Positions 26,829 through 35,481 of a stretch of 64,000 nucleotides of DNA are shown piece after piece. How positions within the stretch are numbered: position 1 is the first letter of the stretch; each line of letters opens with the position of its first letter. Below the pieces are notes generated by a model. That model was not told where the DNA came from and did no database searches. It was given only the letters and a program-made list of their open reading frames with translations. The position numbers and the translations under genes are program-made. The stretch is from Mesobacillus jeotgali (GTDB lineage: Bacteria; Bacillota; Bacilli; Bacillales; Cytobacillaceae), in assembly GCF_002874535.1 (NCBI RefSeq), contig NZ_CP025025.1, positions 2,279,526-2,343,525 of the forward strand, in the 5' to 3' direction.

Positions 26829-27725
26829 TTGTTGAGATATTTTCGCTGGGTAGCAATAACAGCATTGATCATTTACTTATCAGGAGCTTCATCAGATTTT
26901 GCTATAGCGAAGATCTCCTCAGATTACGGGCAAATAAAAGCAATCAACATTTCTCATCGTGGCGCATCAGGCCATGCCCCCGAACATACATTGCAGGCAT
27001 ATGAACTAGGGAATGTCATGAATGGCGATTACATTGAGATCGACCTTCAAATGACGAAGGATGGAGAATTAATTGCGCTGCATGACGAAACAATTGACCG
27101 GACTACCGAAAAAAAGGGTCTGGTCAAAAACCTTACTCTAAAGGAAATAAAGAAACTTGATGCAGGCTCCTGGTTTAATGATGCTTACCCTGAAAAAATG
27201 AGTACCGAGTATTTGGGGCTTCAAATCCCTACCCTGCGAGAGGTGCTTGATAGGTTCGGTCCAAACTCGAAGTTTTTCATAGAAACCAAATCGCCTGAAG
27301 TCTATCCTGGAATGGAAGAGAAACTAATAAATACACTGAATGAATACAATCTCACCGGGGCCAATCATACATTCGGAAATGTTGTTGTTCAATCATTCAG
27401 TGTAGAAAGTTTAAGGAAAGTCCATGAAATAGATGAGTCGATTCCATTGGTCCAGCTGTTGTCCTACTACGCTCCAGCGGTCATCACCGATACTGAACTA
27501 AGTAAAATCAAGGAGTATGCGGTTGGAGTTGGATTGCATTATACGGCAGTTAGTCCCGGGTATATTAAAAAGGTCACAGATTCTGGTTTAATGGTTTTCC
27601 CTTATACAGTCAATGAAAAGGAAGATATGAACATGCTTCTGGATTGGGGAGTCACAGGGATGTTTACCAATTACCCCGATCGGTTGAACGAAGTCATACA
27701 AAGCAGAATACCAAAAAAACCGTAA
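26829..27725 (+). CDS. Glycerophosphodiester phosphodiesterase, membrane-attached or secreted
   Basis: A GDPD domain is clear: SHRGASGHAPEHTLQAYE (metal/catalytic His and Arg, then Glu), EIDLQMTKDG, LHDETIDRTT and FIETKSP. The enzyme hydrolyses glycerophosphodiesters to glycerol-3-phosphate and an alcohol. The N-terminal ~25 residues (LRYFRWVAITALIIYLSGA) look like a signal peptide or anchor, so action outside the membrane is likely. I prefer the TTG at 26829 because GGGAGGGA ends 8 nt upstream; an in-frame ATG at 26796 has no ribosome site and adds 11 residues. A hairpin terminator follows. Confidence 0.83.
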   Translation: MLRYFRWVAITALIIYLSGASSDFAIAKISSDYGQIKAINISHRGASGHAPEHTLQAYELGNVMNGDYIEIDLQMTKDGELIALHDETIDRTTEKKGLVKNLTLKEIKKLDAGSWFNDAYPEKMSTEYLGLQIPTLREVLDRFGPNSKFFIETKSPEVYPGMEEKLINTLNEYNLTGANHTFGNVVVQSFSVESLRKVHEIDESIPLVQLLSYYAPAVITDTELSKIKEYAVGVGLHYTAVSPGYIKKVTDSGLMVFPYTVNEKEDMNMLLDWGVTGMFTNYPDRLNEVIQSRIPKKP

Positions 27726-27739
27726 ACCTTATCAAGACA

Positions 27740-27761
27740 AAAGCTGCCTTTTGGCAGCTTT
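27740..27761 (+). terminator. Intrinsic terminator after the GDPD gene
   Basis: AAAGCTGCC-TTTT-GGCAGCTTT gives a 9-bp stem, followed by a short TTTGTT tail. Confidence 0.65.
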
Positions 27762-27789
27762 GTTCGCGTAATAATTATACTTGTTCTAC

Positions 27790-27860
27790 ATGCACCCTTT
27801 TACTGAGTGATCTGCCCGCATAAGGGGGCTCTTTATTGACTAAATGCACCCTTATATGTC
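27790..27860. repeat. Single diverged copy of the CATAAGGG hairpin repeat
   Basis: CATAAGGGGGC (27819) and GCACCCTTATATG (27846) are separated by a similar loop as in the 53-bp repeats at 52 kb; a partial unit precedes it (TGCACCCTTTTACTG at 27791). Confidence 0.55.
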
Positions 27861-27899
27861 GCGAACTTCACTCATAATGACTTAATTATTGGTATCTTC

Positions 27900-28520
27900 T
27901 CAATAAAGTCTATTTTTATATCCTTCTTCCAACCTCTTCTTGATATCTGCTTCTGAGGATCCAGGAAGCTTGGAGTGTGCTGCCAATATTTCAGCACCGG
28001 ATGGCAATGTGGATGAATCTGCCCAGCTTTCAGGATTCCATAAACCAGACCGCTTTAATGCTTTTCCGCATTGTATATAGCATTCCTCCACTTCTACTTC
28101 GATTCCAAGCAGGGGATTCTTGCCGCCGGCTTTCATTCTTTCTAGTAGCACTGGCTCCTGTGTCAAACTGGCCTTCCCATTCACTCTCAATGTTTCTGGC
28201 ATCCCAGGTATAAGAAATAACAGGCCTACCCTTGGATTGGATAAAATATTTTTCAATGAGTCCATTCTCTTGTTACCGGGACGGTCTGGAATCACAATTC
28301 GGTTTTTGTCCAGAACAAGCACAAATCCAGGTGCATCTCCCCTAGGAGAAGCGTCTGTGTACCCGTTTTCGTCAGAGGTAGATAAGACCACAAACGGTGA
28401 TTGGTCTATGTAGTTACGGCAGTGTTCGTCTACGAAAGATATGACCTTCCGTTTAGCCAACTCACTAGGCTCCCCGAACAATGTCCTTAATTCTTCAAAA
28501 CTATTAATTACATAATTCAT
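27900..28520 (-). CDS. FMN-dependent PPOX-type flavoprotein (MSMEG_1061/DR2398-like)
   Basis: This 206-residue protein has the split-barrel pyridoxamine-phosphate-oxidase-like fold. Typical stretches are PFVVLSTSDENGYTDASPRG (~residues 42-61), IPDRPGNKRMDSLKN and NPRVGLLFLIPG. The ending CYIQCGKALKRSGLW matches the subgroup annotated as FMN-dependent PPOX proteins, which are flavin- or F420-type reductases of unknown substrate. It stands alone and is divergent from the AbrB-type gene. Confidence 0.82.
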   Translation of the reverse strand: MNYVINSFEELRTLFGEPSELAKRKVISFVDEHCRNYIDQSPFVVLSTSDENGYTDASPRGDAPGFVLVLDKNRIVIPDRPGNKRMDSLKNILSNPRVGLLFLIPGMPETLRVNGKASLTQEPVLLERMKAGGKNPLLGIEVEVEECYIQCGKALKRSGLWNPESWADSSTLPSGAEILAAHSKLPGSSEADIKKRLEEGYKNRLY

Positions 28521-28679
28521 AAATTCATCTCCCAGGTAGATTGATTAGTTTTCCAGGTCCATATTTGAAAACGGGCAAAACAGAGTAAGACTGATAGTAC
28601 TTCCAACTGGTAAAAATAATATGCTAGGATGGTATTGCCACTAATTGGTTGGCGAAAAAATATTATAGAAGGTGCAGCA

Positions 28680-29759
28680 TTGAGATCAACCGTAAATAAA
28701 AGATCATTTATATTTGCATTTTTAATAGCCTTATCTGGTGGTTTAGTGTTTTCATTCTTATCAATTCCGGTTCCGTGGCTACTCGGACCGATGTCTGCAA
28801 TTCTGATTGCTGACCGTTTCAAAGGTTTAACACTAAGTTGGCCGAGAACCTTAAGGGATGTAGCGTTAATGCTCATCGGTTATTCAATCGGACTTTCCTT
28901 TACACGCTCCTCTGTTGAGAATATCATAGAAAACCTCCCAGCAATGCTGATCATGACAGTGATCCTCGTCGCGTCTGCTGCCGTGATGTCTAAAGTTATT
29001 TCGAAGCTGTCCGGTGTTGATTATCCTACAGTATTGACTGGCAGCATTCCAGGCGGGTTGTCACAAATGATCATTTTTGCAGAAGAAATGAAAGGGATTG
29101 ATGTCACAACGGTTACCTTCCTACAGGTATCCAGGTTATTGATGATTGTTTTTGTCGTTCCTTTTATCATATTCGGGCCAATTTTCGATATAAGTCATAT
29201 GAAGGGTGAATTGACAGGCTCAGACCCATTCATTTTCGACCCATTTATGATCTTTATATTTTCTATAGTATGTATCCTCGGAGTGATTATTGGCAAGAAA
29301 CTGAGGCTGCCTACTCCCTTTTTACTTGGTCCGCTATTAGGAACAGCCATAATGACTTATTCTGGCTATACAGGTCCAACTCTTCCAACCATAGTCATGG
29401 ATGCTTCACAACTGATGATAGGCGGCTATATTGGTATGTTATTAAAACCTGAGAAATTAAAGAACAAAGCATCAACCATCATTCTCGCTTTGTTAAGTGG
29501 TTTCTTACTTGTAATTGGATCTTTGTTGTTAAGTTTCTTTTTATCTGACGCTTTAAACATCAATATAGTTACAAGTTTTCTGAGCCTGGCACCAGGTGGA
29601 ATGGATCAAATGGGGATTATCGCACACGAGGTAAGTGCTGATTTATCAATTGTTTCAGGCTTTCAACTATTTAGGTTATTTTTCATATATTTTGTAGTTC
29701 CTCCGGTTTTAAGGTGGTATTTTAAAAGAAAATTACGCGTTCAAAAGGATTCCCTTTGA
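28680..29759 (+). CDS. AbrB-family membrane protein (TIGR03082-like)
   Basis: About 360 residues form two homologous halves of roughly five helices each. The motifs VPWLLGPMSAIL (first half) and TPFLLGPLLGTAIM (second half) and the paired GGLSQM/GGMDQM motifs are typical of the duplicated membrane domain often misnamed an AbrB regulator or ammonia monooxygenase. The function is unknown. I placed the start at the TTG at 28680, with AGAAGGTG just upstream, giving MRSTVNKRSFIFAFLIALSG; the in-frame ATG at 28629 has no ribosome site. It is divergent from the PPOX gene. Confidence 0.8.
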   Translation: MRSTVNKRSFIFAFLIALSGGLVFSFLSIPVPWLLGPMSAILIADRFKGLTLSWPRTLRDVALMLIGYSIGLSFTRSSVENIIENLPAMLIMTVILVASAAVMSKVISKLSGVDYPTVLTGSIPGGLSQMIIFAEEMKGIDVTTVTFLQVSRLLMIVFVVPFIIFGPIFDISHMKGELTGSDPFIFDPFMIFIFSIVCILGVIIGKKLRLPTPFLLGPLLGTAIMTYSGYTGPTLPTIVMDASQLMIGGYIGMLLKPEKLKNKASTIILALLSGFLLVIGSLLLSFFLSDALNINIVTSFLSLAPGGMDQMGIIAHEVSADLSIVSGFQLFRLFFIYFVVPPVLRWYFKRKLRVQKDSL

Positions 29760-29813
29760 TATTCGGGGTATATTAACATCAGACTTTAAAAATCCTTAGA
29801 TGGAGGAATGAAA

Positions 29814-30179
29814 TTGAACAGATCGTTTAATGATTTGCTTAATATAGCTAAAATGACTTTGAATCAGGCATTTGGTCACGCAAAAGAAACCCTTTATTCC
29901 ATCACAGGAACATCGTCAGCATCTGTTCTGCAAATAGCTGATTTCGTCATGAGTCACCCTGATGTGAAAGTTGTAAAGAAAGATTATCTAGGGATGTCTT
30001 TATCATTTTATGAACTTGTCCAGGGTAAAATGAAATACTATCTAGAGACAAGTAATTCAAAGATTTTGCAGCTTGATGTCCATTCCCATAATCACACTGT
30101 AGTAGCGTACCGTTCTTACCGCGATCAATTATCAATTGATACACCAGTTAAGTTTCCAGATATGCAAAATGCAAAATAA
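29814..30179 (+). CDS. Hypothetical cytosolic protein
   Basis: I do not recognise a family. The ~121-residue product has no membrane segment. It begins LNRSFNDLLNIAKMTLNQ and has an alternating strand pattern in its second half (VKVVKKDYLGMSLSFYELV, then ILQLDVHSHNHTVVAYRSY). GGAGG at 29802 is 7 nt before the TTG at 29814, while the ATG at 29808 is too near it, so TTG is the likely start. It follows the AbrB-type gene by 55 nt in the same direction and could be cotranscribed. Confidence 0.6.
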   Translation: MNRSFNDLLNIAKMTLNQAFGHAKETLYSITGTSSASVLQIADFVMSHPDVKVVKKDYLGMSLSFYELVQGKMKYYLETSNSKILQLDVHSHNHTVVAYRSYRDQLSIDTPVKFPDMQNAK

Positions 30180-30223
30180 GATTAGGGAACTTCTCCCATT
30201 AGAAGTACATCATACAAAATTTA

Positions 30224-30257
30224 AGGGTGGCCCATATGCTATTGGGACACCCTGTTT
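30224..30257. terminator. Possible terminator between convergent genes
   Basis: GGGTGGCCC-N10-GGGACACCC pairs with one mismatch and is followed by TGTTTTAG on the plus strand. Confidence 0.4.
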
Positions 30258-30264
30258 TAGTCCT

Positions 30265-31272
30265 TTATGCCAAGCCGGACAGCTGGTCCCGGTCGTCAGC
30301 CATCGGTGGTTCCTCCAGCCATGAGTTTTTGATCATGATATTGGCACCATCTTCTGCATATAGCGCAATTTCAGGAATCAGCGAAGCATATTTAAGTCCA
30401 ATATCCTTTCGTGGACTTGCTGCCATAGCGGCACCATAATTCCCGATACCTGCGGCAATCATTGCTGAGACATGGAATAAGATAAGTTTATCTGAAAATA
30501 CTTGTGTTGTACTGTCTGTTACAGCTGAATCCCAAAACATGGGGGCAGGGATGTCATTATTCTTAAGGATATCACTGAACAAATCGACATGTTTTTGAGC
30601 AATTTTCTTTCCTCTCTGCAAATATTCTTTGACCTCTTTGCCCTGAGCCACTTGGATGAATCCCATGATCAGTGCCTTTCCTATTTGGTTAGTTTGTATA
30701 TTCACGAACAAATGCGTTATTTCTATTGAAGTAAGTGCCCGTCTCCTGCTTTTTATCCCCGAAAGGAATTTTTGTTTCTCAACAAAGTCAACCTTATCTG
30801 GGACTGAAATAAATGGTGGCCTTATGTATGTACCTTGCTCTAGCATTGCCTCCCTTGTCAAATCCTGCAGTCCAATCGCAGATTTCAAGACACTTTTGTG
30901 AAAGTTAATCACATCAGGCCGCGTTCCAAGACCGATTGCCGCGGTATTTGCTGCCATACCAAGAATGGACATATGCCTTAAATACATCATTGCAAATGTA
31001 TCGGAAAAAAGCCGTGGAGCATGGATATTCACATCTTTCTTTGTGAAACCAATTGGGTAGGGAAAATCTTCACCATCGAAAATCTCCTTTAATAGAGAAA
31101 TGTTTTTTTGTGATGCGCTGAGAGCAAACTCCACAATTTCTTTTACCTTTTTGTCGTCTATGTTGTTCATAAAATAACTCAAAACACAAACAGAGACTGT
31201 ATCATTTATATATTGCGACCACAAACTGGACATTTCTGCCGCAGTCAGTCGTATTTTTGTCTTGTCCTCCAT
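30265..31272 (-). CDS. DUF3231 family protein
   Basis: This ~335-residue protein has two repeated ferritin-like helical halves, typical of DUF3231. The first begins LTAAEMSSLWSQYINDTVSV and the second LTSIEITHLFVNIQTNQIGK; each is followed by a HVDLF/NISLL-type helix and a DIPAPMFWD/DFPYPIGFT motif. Many Bacillus genomes carry several such genes and some members are spore or stress associated, but no activity is established. The ATG at 31272 has AGGGG 7 nt upstream; two residues earlier a GTG overlaps the ribosome site. It is a single gene. Confidence 0.82.
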   Translation of the reverse strand: MEDKTKIRLTAAEMSSLWSQYINDTVSVCVLSYFMNNIDDKKVKEIVEFALSASQKNISLLKEIFDGEDFPYPIGFTKKDVNIHAPRLFSDTFAMMYLRHMSILGMAANTAAIGLGTRPDVINFHKSVLKSAIGLQDLTREAMLEQGTYIRPPFISVPDKVDFVEKQKFLSGIKSRRRALTSIEITHLFVNIQTNQIGKALIMGFIQVAQGKEVKEYLQRGKKIAQKHVDLFSDILKNNDIPAPMFWDSAVTDSTTQVFSDKLILFHVSAMIAAGIGNYGAAMAASPRKDIGLKYASLIPEIALYAEDGANIMIKNSWLEEPPMADDRDQLSGLA

Positions 31273-31465
31273 TTTCACACCCCTATGCCTTGATGATATA
31301 TTTATCTTTCCTTACCCTGCCGATATTTATTTAATAATTTTCCAGTGTTAAAGATGAATGGTCAATTTCCAGCATTGGCTTAAGCAGATATCAACAGTCA
31401 TGATAAAAACATCCTATCTATTTTACAAAAAAATAGTAAAATAGAAGTATGATTCATATTTAGGA

Positions 31466-33007
31466 GTGAGCAAGCTGAACGCATTTTTTTTATTAATCAT
31501 TGCAGCTGTTGGCATATCACTGACAGCAAATGTATTACGATTTAATGTAAGCGTTTTTTTGAACCAACTGATCTTCTCAGCTGCCTCATTAATCCTGGTT
31601 GAGGTTTCAGTTTATTTTTATGGAAGTAATCAATTAAGCTGGACTATTCTTTTATTTATTGCGACTGCGGGGTATTGTTTTAAATTAATTGGGGGTATAG
31701 CGGCAGCCCTTACTAGTGTTCTTATCGTTTATTTACATACAGAAGGTTTCCCTTTGGCAGTTCTCCCCATTTATTTGGTAATCGGGGCGAGTGCCGGCTA
31801 TATTTCGCAATATTTACTCAACAAAAAGAGAGAGCACCATAGCTGGATGTACATGCTCATGGAGCAATCCAAGCATTTACAGGTCTTTCGTGAAGTGAGC
31901 ACAACGATGCAGGGCACTCTTCAGCAGGACCTGCTTTTGAAAGTGATCTTGACATCGGTTACAGCGGGCCATGGCCTTGGATTTAACAGAGCGATGATTT
32001 TTCTTGCATCCAATCAAGCTAAGTCCCTTAAAGGGATTGTTGGTGTTGGCCCTATGGATGTAAAGAAAGGGTATGAAGTTTGGGAAAAGATTTCAGAAGA
32101 CAGACTAAAACTCAGGGATTTAATTGAACATAACTTTGACAGCAATTTTACCGACCCGGAGTTGAATGCTATTTTACGTTCATTGGATATACCAATTGAT
32201 GAACATAACGTCTTTGGGTTAGCACTATCAAGTCAAAAACCAGTTATTGTTAAGAGCATCTCAAAAGAGGATATGTCACAAATTTTAATTAAGGATTTGT
32301 TCCAAACCGAGGAATTCGCATTGATCCCCTTGATTAACCAGGGTAAGAATATCGGTATCCTGCTAATTGATAATATTGTTAATAAGAGACCAATTACCTT
32401 GATGGATACTGAAAATATTCTTCCCCTGGCGAACCAGGCTGCGATTGCTCTTGACCATGCTAATCTATATGAACAAATTGAGGAAATGGCTTTACACGAT
32501 GGTTTGACAGGTCTTCTCAACCAACGGGCTTTCCAGAAAATCCTTAATGATCACTTCCCGATTGAAGGAAATCGGAATAGTCCCCTTTCGTTAATCATCT
32601 TTGATATCGATTTCTTTAAGGTGTTCAATGACAAAAACGGCCACCTGCTTGGAAATGAAGTGTTGATGAAGCTGGCAAGAGTCATTGTTAATTCATTAAG
32701 ACCTGATGATTTTTCCTTCCGATTTGGCGGAGAAGAATTTGTAGTCCTATTGCCTGGCACCCTTCTTGACCAAGCTGAAGTATTAGCTGAAAAAATCCGA
32801 TCGAACGTGGAGAAAGCAAGCTTTCCTGGTGAAAAGACACAGCCCAGCGGCACATTAACCGTGAGTATCGGAGTAGCCTGTACAAACCATTCTGGAATCA
32901 CCACAAAAAATGAATTGATAGAAGCTGCCGACCAGGCACTATACAAAGCTAAAAACGCAGGTAAAAATACGGTAGTTTCTTTTAAGGAGTTTGTAACCAT
33001 TGATTGA
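31466..33007 (+). CDS. Membrane-bound GAF-GGDEF diguanylate cyclase
   Basis: The 513-residue protein has about five N-terminal transmembrane helices (residues ~1-115), a GAF domain (~150-330) and a GGDEF domain (~345-510). The active site is GGEEF (421-425), and RPDD (412-415) is a canonical RxxD inhibitory site five residues before it, so cyclic di-GMP feedback inhibition is expected, unlike the PAS-GGDEF protein at 7.6 kb. The start is uncertain: the GTG at 31466 overlaps AGGAG, and the next possible codon with good spacing is a CTG at 31475. The stop overlaps the next gene. Confidence 0.85.
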   Translation: MSKLNAFFLLIIAAVGISLTANVLRFNVSVFLNQLIFSAASLILVEVSVYFYGSNQLSWTILLFIATAGYCFKLIGGIAAALTSVLIVYLHTEGFPLAVLPIYLVIGASAGYISQYLLNKKREHHSWMYMLMEQSKHLQVFREVSTTMQGTLQQDLLLKVILTSVTAGHGLGFNRAMIFLASNQAKSLKGIVGVGPMDVKKGYEVWEKISEDRLKLRDLIEHNFDSNFTDPELNAILRSLDIPIDEHNVFGLALSSQKPVIVKSISKEDMSQILIKDLFQTEEFALIPLINQGKNIGILLIDNIVNKRPITLMDTENILPLANQAAIALDHANLYEQIEEMALHDGLTGLLNQRAFQKILNDHFPIEGNRNSPLSLIIFDIDFFKVFNDKNGHLLGNEVLMKLARVIVNSLRPDDFSFRFGGEEFVVLLPGTLLDQAEVLAEKIRSNVEKASFPGEKTQPSGTLTVSIGVACTNHSGITTKNELIEAADQALYKAKNAGKNTVVSFKEFVTID

Positions 33008-33488
33008 ACTGGCATTTATTCTTGCTACCCTTGTCTTTTTCATGGTTTCCGCTTTGACAAGCAGGCCATTATATAATCTTTCACAAAAACATTATTCCAA
33101 CCGGGTTACTGCACATTATGGGTTCAAGGTATCAGATTTGCATTATTCCTATGACCAAATGATCTACTTTATCTCAATGCCAACTACCTTGCCATATATC
33201 AAGAATGCGTTAAAGGAGGACTTGGTTATTGAGCAAGATTATTCATCTTATTTTTTTCCCGTTCTTAAGGGTATCAAAATATCTTTAAAACAGAACAGCG
33301 AAAATATGTACCTTGCCTATTTGCCTATCGGGAACTTCCGGCTGCCACATCTCGATAAGCTGCAGCATGAAGGCACTATTCATGAGCAGACATATTTAAG
33401 AATAAGCACCAGTAAGCTGCTAGATCCCGGCACGTTGCAGGAAGTGCGCGAAGAGGTATATAAACAGCTTCAAGTGGGTCGCTATTAA
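33000..33488 (+). CDS. Hypothetical protein coupled to the cyclase
   Basis: This 162-residue protein has one N-terminal membrane helix (IELAFILATLVFFMVSAL) and a soluble alpha/beta region. No family was recognised. It begins at a TTG that overlaps the cyclase stop codon by 8 nt, with AAGGAG 11 nt before it, so it is translationally coupled and may work with that cyclase. A terminator follows. Confidence 0.7.
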   Translation: MIELAFILATLVFFMVSALTSRPLYNLSQKHYSNRVTAHYGFKVSDLHYSYDQMIYFISMPTTLPYIKNALKEDLVIEQDYSSYFFPVLKGIKISLKQNSENMYLAYLPIGNFRLPHLDKLQHEGTIHEQTYLRISTSKLLDPGTLQEVREEVYKQLQVGRY

Positions 33489-33496
33489 TTATGTAA

Positions 33497-33523
33497 GAGC
33501 CAGCATTGGATGCCGGCTCTTTT
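33497..33523. terminator. Intrinsic terminator
   Basis: GAGCCAGCAT-TGG-ATGCCGGCTC pairs over 10 bp with one mismatch, followed by TTTTA; it sits between convergent genes. Confidence 0.75.
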
Positions 33524-33534
33524 ACTTTTCAACT

Positions 33535-34584
33535 TCAGCGCTTTAATTTTCCGATAAAATTAAGCTCATTGGCTTCGGATATACTAGAAGGGTTTTCAAG
33601 GATTCTTCTCACATCGTTTAGTGTGTCCTCGAGTTTCACGTCCTCCCCCTTCTTGCCAGTGAAGGCTTCCGCTACAAAGAAAGGCTGTGTCAAATATGCC
33701 TCTAATCTCTCGCCCTGCTTATAAATCTGCGACTCAGCAGCTGGAAGGCGTTCGATGCCATGTACATTGACGATCGCCCGCAATTCCCTGTACCTGCGTA
33801 AAAGCTTTTGCGCTCTTTGTTGAATGCTATGGTGAACAGGTTCTAAATATGACCCCTCTAGGATGGAGGATGTTGAGTAGATTGGGTTGATTGCAGGGTA
33901 TTTATGGCGCGCTGCAAGGTCGGCATCGAATTGCCATAAAGTATCAAGAGGGCCATACGGAAGGTCTTCATCGACAGCCTCTCCTTTCAAATCCATCAGG
34001 AATGTCGTTACCTCGCTGATTCCTTTGTCATCGAAAGTTTCCTGTAGGGTGAAGAATTCACCTGATATTACATAAGATCTGTCGGCTGTAAGAACGTAGT
34101 CCTTATCTGTCCCTTCTTTTAACATTACCTTAAATGTCTCATTGATATTGTTTGTTACGAAATCGACGTCATCGAGAATATCGTCAAGCTCTGGATGATT
34201 GCCCTTTGGTTTTATAAGAATTGTGACATACCCTTCCCTTTTCAGTCGAAAAAGCATCTCGCCAAGTACAACTAATTGCCCCATTCCCGGGCGCGCAACT
34301 AGCCCAACAGTTCCGCCCTTTGCAATTGGCGCAAATAAGTCCAGAGTTTTAATGCCTGTTTCAATCATTTCTACACTCTCCCCTCTTAAAATCAGTTCAT
34401 CCAAACTGCAGCCAGCCAACTCTGCCAGAGCTACTATAGTCCGCACCTCTGCCCTGCCGACCGGTATTTTTCCGGTGGACAAATTTGAAACAGTTGCAGG
34501 TCTCAGTCCTACAGATTTAGCTGCAGATGTCAGGTTTGGCACCTTTTTTCTCAATAACGCTACATTGAGTCTAAGATTTTCCAT
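33535..34584 (-). CDS. HTH protein fused to a degenerate F1-ATPase beta-like domain
   Basis: The 349-residue product starts with a Cro/XRE-like helix-turn-helix (residues ~1-65; NLTSAAKSVGLRPATVSNLS). After residue 74 it resembles the nucleotide-binding and C-terminal domains of F1-ATPase beta: ETGIKTLDLFAPIAKGG (75-91), KYPAINPIYSTSSILEG (228-244), LLRRYRELRAIVNVHGIE (261-278) and YLTQPFFVAEAFTG (297-310). The P-loop is degenerate (RPGMGQL in place of GGxGxGKT), so ATP hydrolysis is unlikely, and the N-terminal beta barrel of F1 is replaced by the HTH. I infer a transcription regulator built on an F1-type scaffold, perhaps oligomeric. The ATG at 34584 has AAGGAGG 8 nt upstream. It is monocistronic and preceded by three operator-like repeats. 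Confidence 0.85.
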   Translation of the reverse strand: MENLRLNVALLRKKVPNLTSAAKSVGLRPATVSNLSTGKIPVGRAEVRTIVALAELAGCSLDELILRGESVEMIETGIKTLDLFAPIAKGGTVGLVARPGMGQLVVLGEMLFRLKREGYVTILIKPKGNHPELDDILDDVDFVTNNINETFKVMLKEGTDKDYVLTADRSYVISGEFFTLQETFDDKGISEVTTFLMDLKGEAVDEDLPYGPLDTLWQFDADLAARHKYPAINPIYSTSSILEGSYLEPVHHSIQQRAQKLLRRYRELRAIVNVHGIERLPAAESQIYKQGERLEAYLTQPFFVAEAFTGKKGEDVKLEDTLNDVRRILENPSSISEANELNFIGKLKR

Positions 34585-34597
34585 AAATAGCACCTCC

Positions 34598-34657
34598 TTA
34601 CTTTAGATAGTAAACTTAATTACTCTAAATAGCAACGTTTTTTACTTCCAAGAGTAA
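34598..34657 (-). promoter_or_regulatory. Promoter covered by three evenly spaced operator repeats
   Basis: Three copies of TTACT-N6-AGTAA (one with AGCAA) start at 34598, 34620 and 34642, exactly 22 bp apart. On the minus strand TTGCTA (34635-34630) and TACTAT (34612-34607) form a sigma-A promoter with 17-nt spacing: copy 2 overlaps the -35 and copy 1 the -10. The Shine-Dalgarno and start of the HTH/F1-beta-like gene follow at once, so autoregulation is likely. Confidence 0.72.
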
Positions 34658-34840
34658 TCATCTGTTTTTCCTATCGTTAGTGAAGGAGTAGCAAGAAAAG
34701 AGCCCCAAAACCTGATGAATACGGTTGAAAAGTTACCTGAGAAAAGCAACAATCAATGCGAAAACAGCCTTCTATTAATGTGTTTTTTGATTCAGGCAGG
34801 GTACAATAAATGAATCAAAGAACTTGAAAGGAGTTCTCAA

Positions 34841-35404
34841 ATGATTCCTATTGGTGTATCAAATCGCCATATTCATTTAACTAGAGAAGATTTAGATCGG
34901 CTTTTCGGTGAAGGATATCAGCTTACTACTGCTAAAGAGCTTTCACAGCCAGGGGAGTTTGCCGCGAATGAAACAGTAAGAGTCATAGGTCCAAAAGGGG
35001 AATTTCCCGCAGTCAGGATTCTTGGTCCTTTAAGGAAGTTCACTCAGCTTGAAATTTCCAAGACTGACTCCTTTTCGCTCGGAGTAAAAGCACCCTTAAG
35101 AGCTTCAGGGAAGATTGCCGGCACTCCAGGCATTAAGCTTGTCGGCCCAAAAGCTGAACTGGAAATTCAGGAAGGCGTCATCGTGGCAGAACGCCATATT
35201 CATATGACCCAAGCTGACGCTGCAAAGTATAATGTCCAGGATGGAGACTATGTAAGTGTTAAATCTGCAGGTGAAAGAAGCTTAGTATTCAATCAAGTAC
35301 TCATAAGGGTGAAAGATACCTACGCTCTTGATATGCACATTGATACTGATGAAGCTAACGCGGCTGGTCTGCGTACTGGCGACCAGGTTGAAATAATGAA
35401 ATAA
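34841..35404 (+). CDS. pduL: Phosphate propanoyltransferase PduL-like
   Basis: This 187-residue protein has the two conserved histidine motifs of PduL, SNRHIHLT (~residues 6-13) and AERHIHMTQAD (~117-127), which bind zinc. The two-domain split barrel has the usual length, but no encapsulation peptide extends the N-terminus. It transfers acyl groups between CoA and phosphate; without microcompartment genes nearby, a housekeeping acetate or propionate role is most likely (inference). AAAGGAG lies 8 nt before the ATG. It is divergent from the HTH/F1-beta-like gene. Confidence 0.88.
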   Translation: MIPIGVSNRHIHLTREDLDRLFGEGYQLTTAKELSQPGEFAANETVRVIGPKGEFPAVRILGPLRKFTQLEISKTDSFSLGVKAPLRASGKIAGTPGIKLVGPKAELEIQEGVIVAERHIHMTQADAAKYNVQDGDYVSVKSAGERSLVFNQVLIRVKDTYALDMHIDTDEANAAGLRTGDQVEIMK

Positions 35405-35407
35405 ACA

Positions 35408-35439
35408 TGGCCGGAACTGCAACATGAGCAGTCCGGCCA
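35408..35439 (+). terminator. Intrinsic terminator after pduL
   Basis: TGGCCGGAACTGC pairs with GCAGTCCGGCCA (one bulge) around a 7-nt loop, followed by AAATTCTTTT. Confidence 0.75.
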
Positions 35440-35481
35440 AATTCTTTTGAACTACAGAGAGCACTTACAGACAAAAGCGGA

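Noticed and set aside
33535-34584. True ATP synthase beta subunit
   Set aside because: The P-loop lacks the Lys and Thr, the barrel domain is absent, an HTH is fused, and no other atp genes are present.
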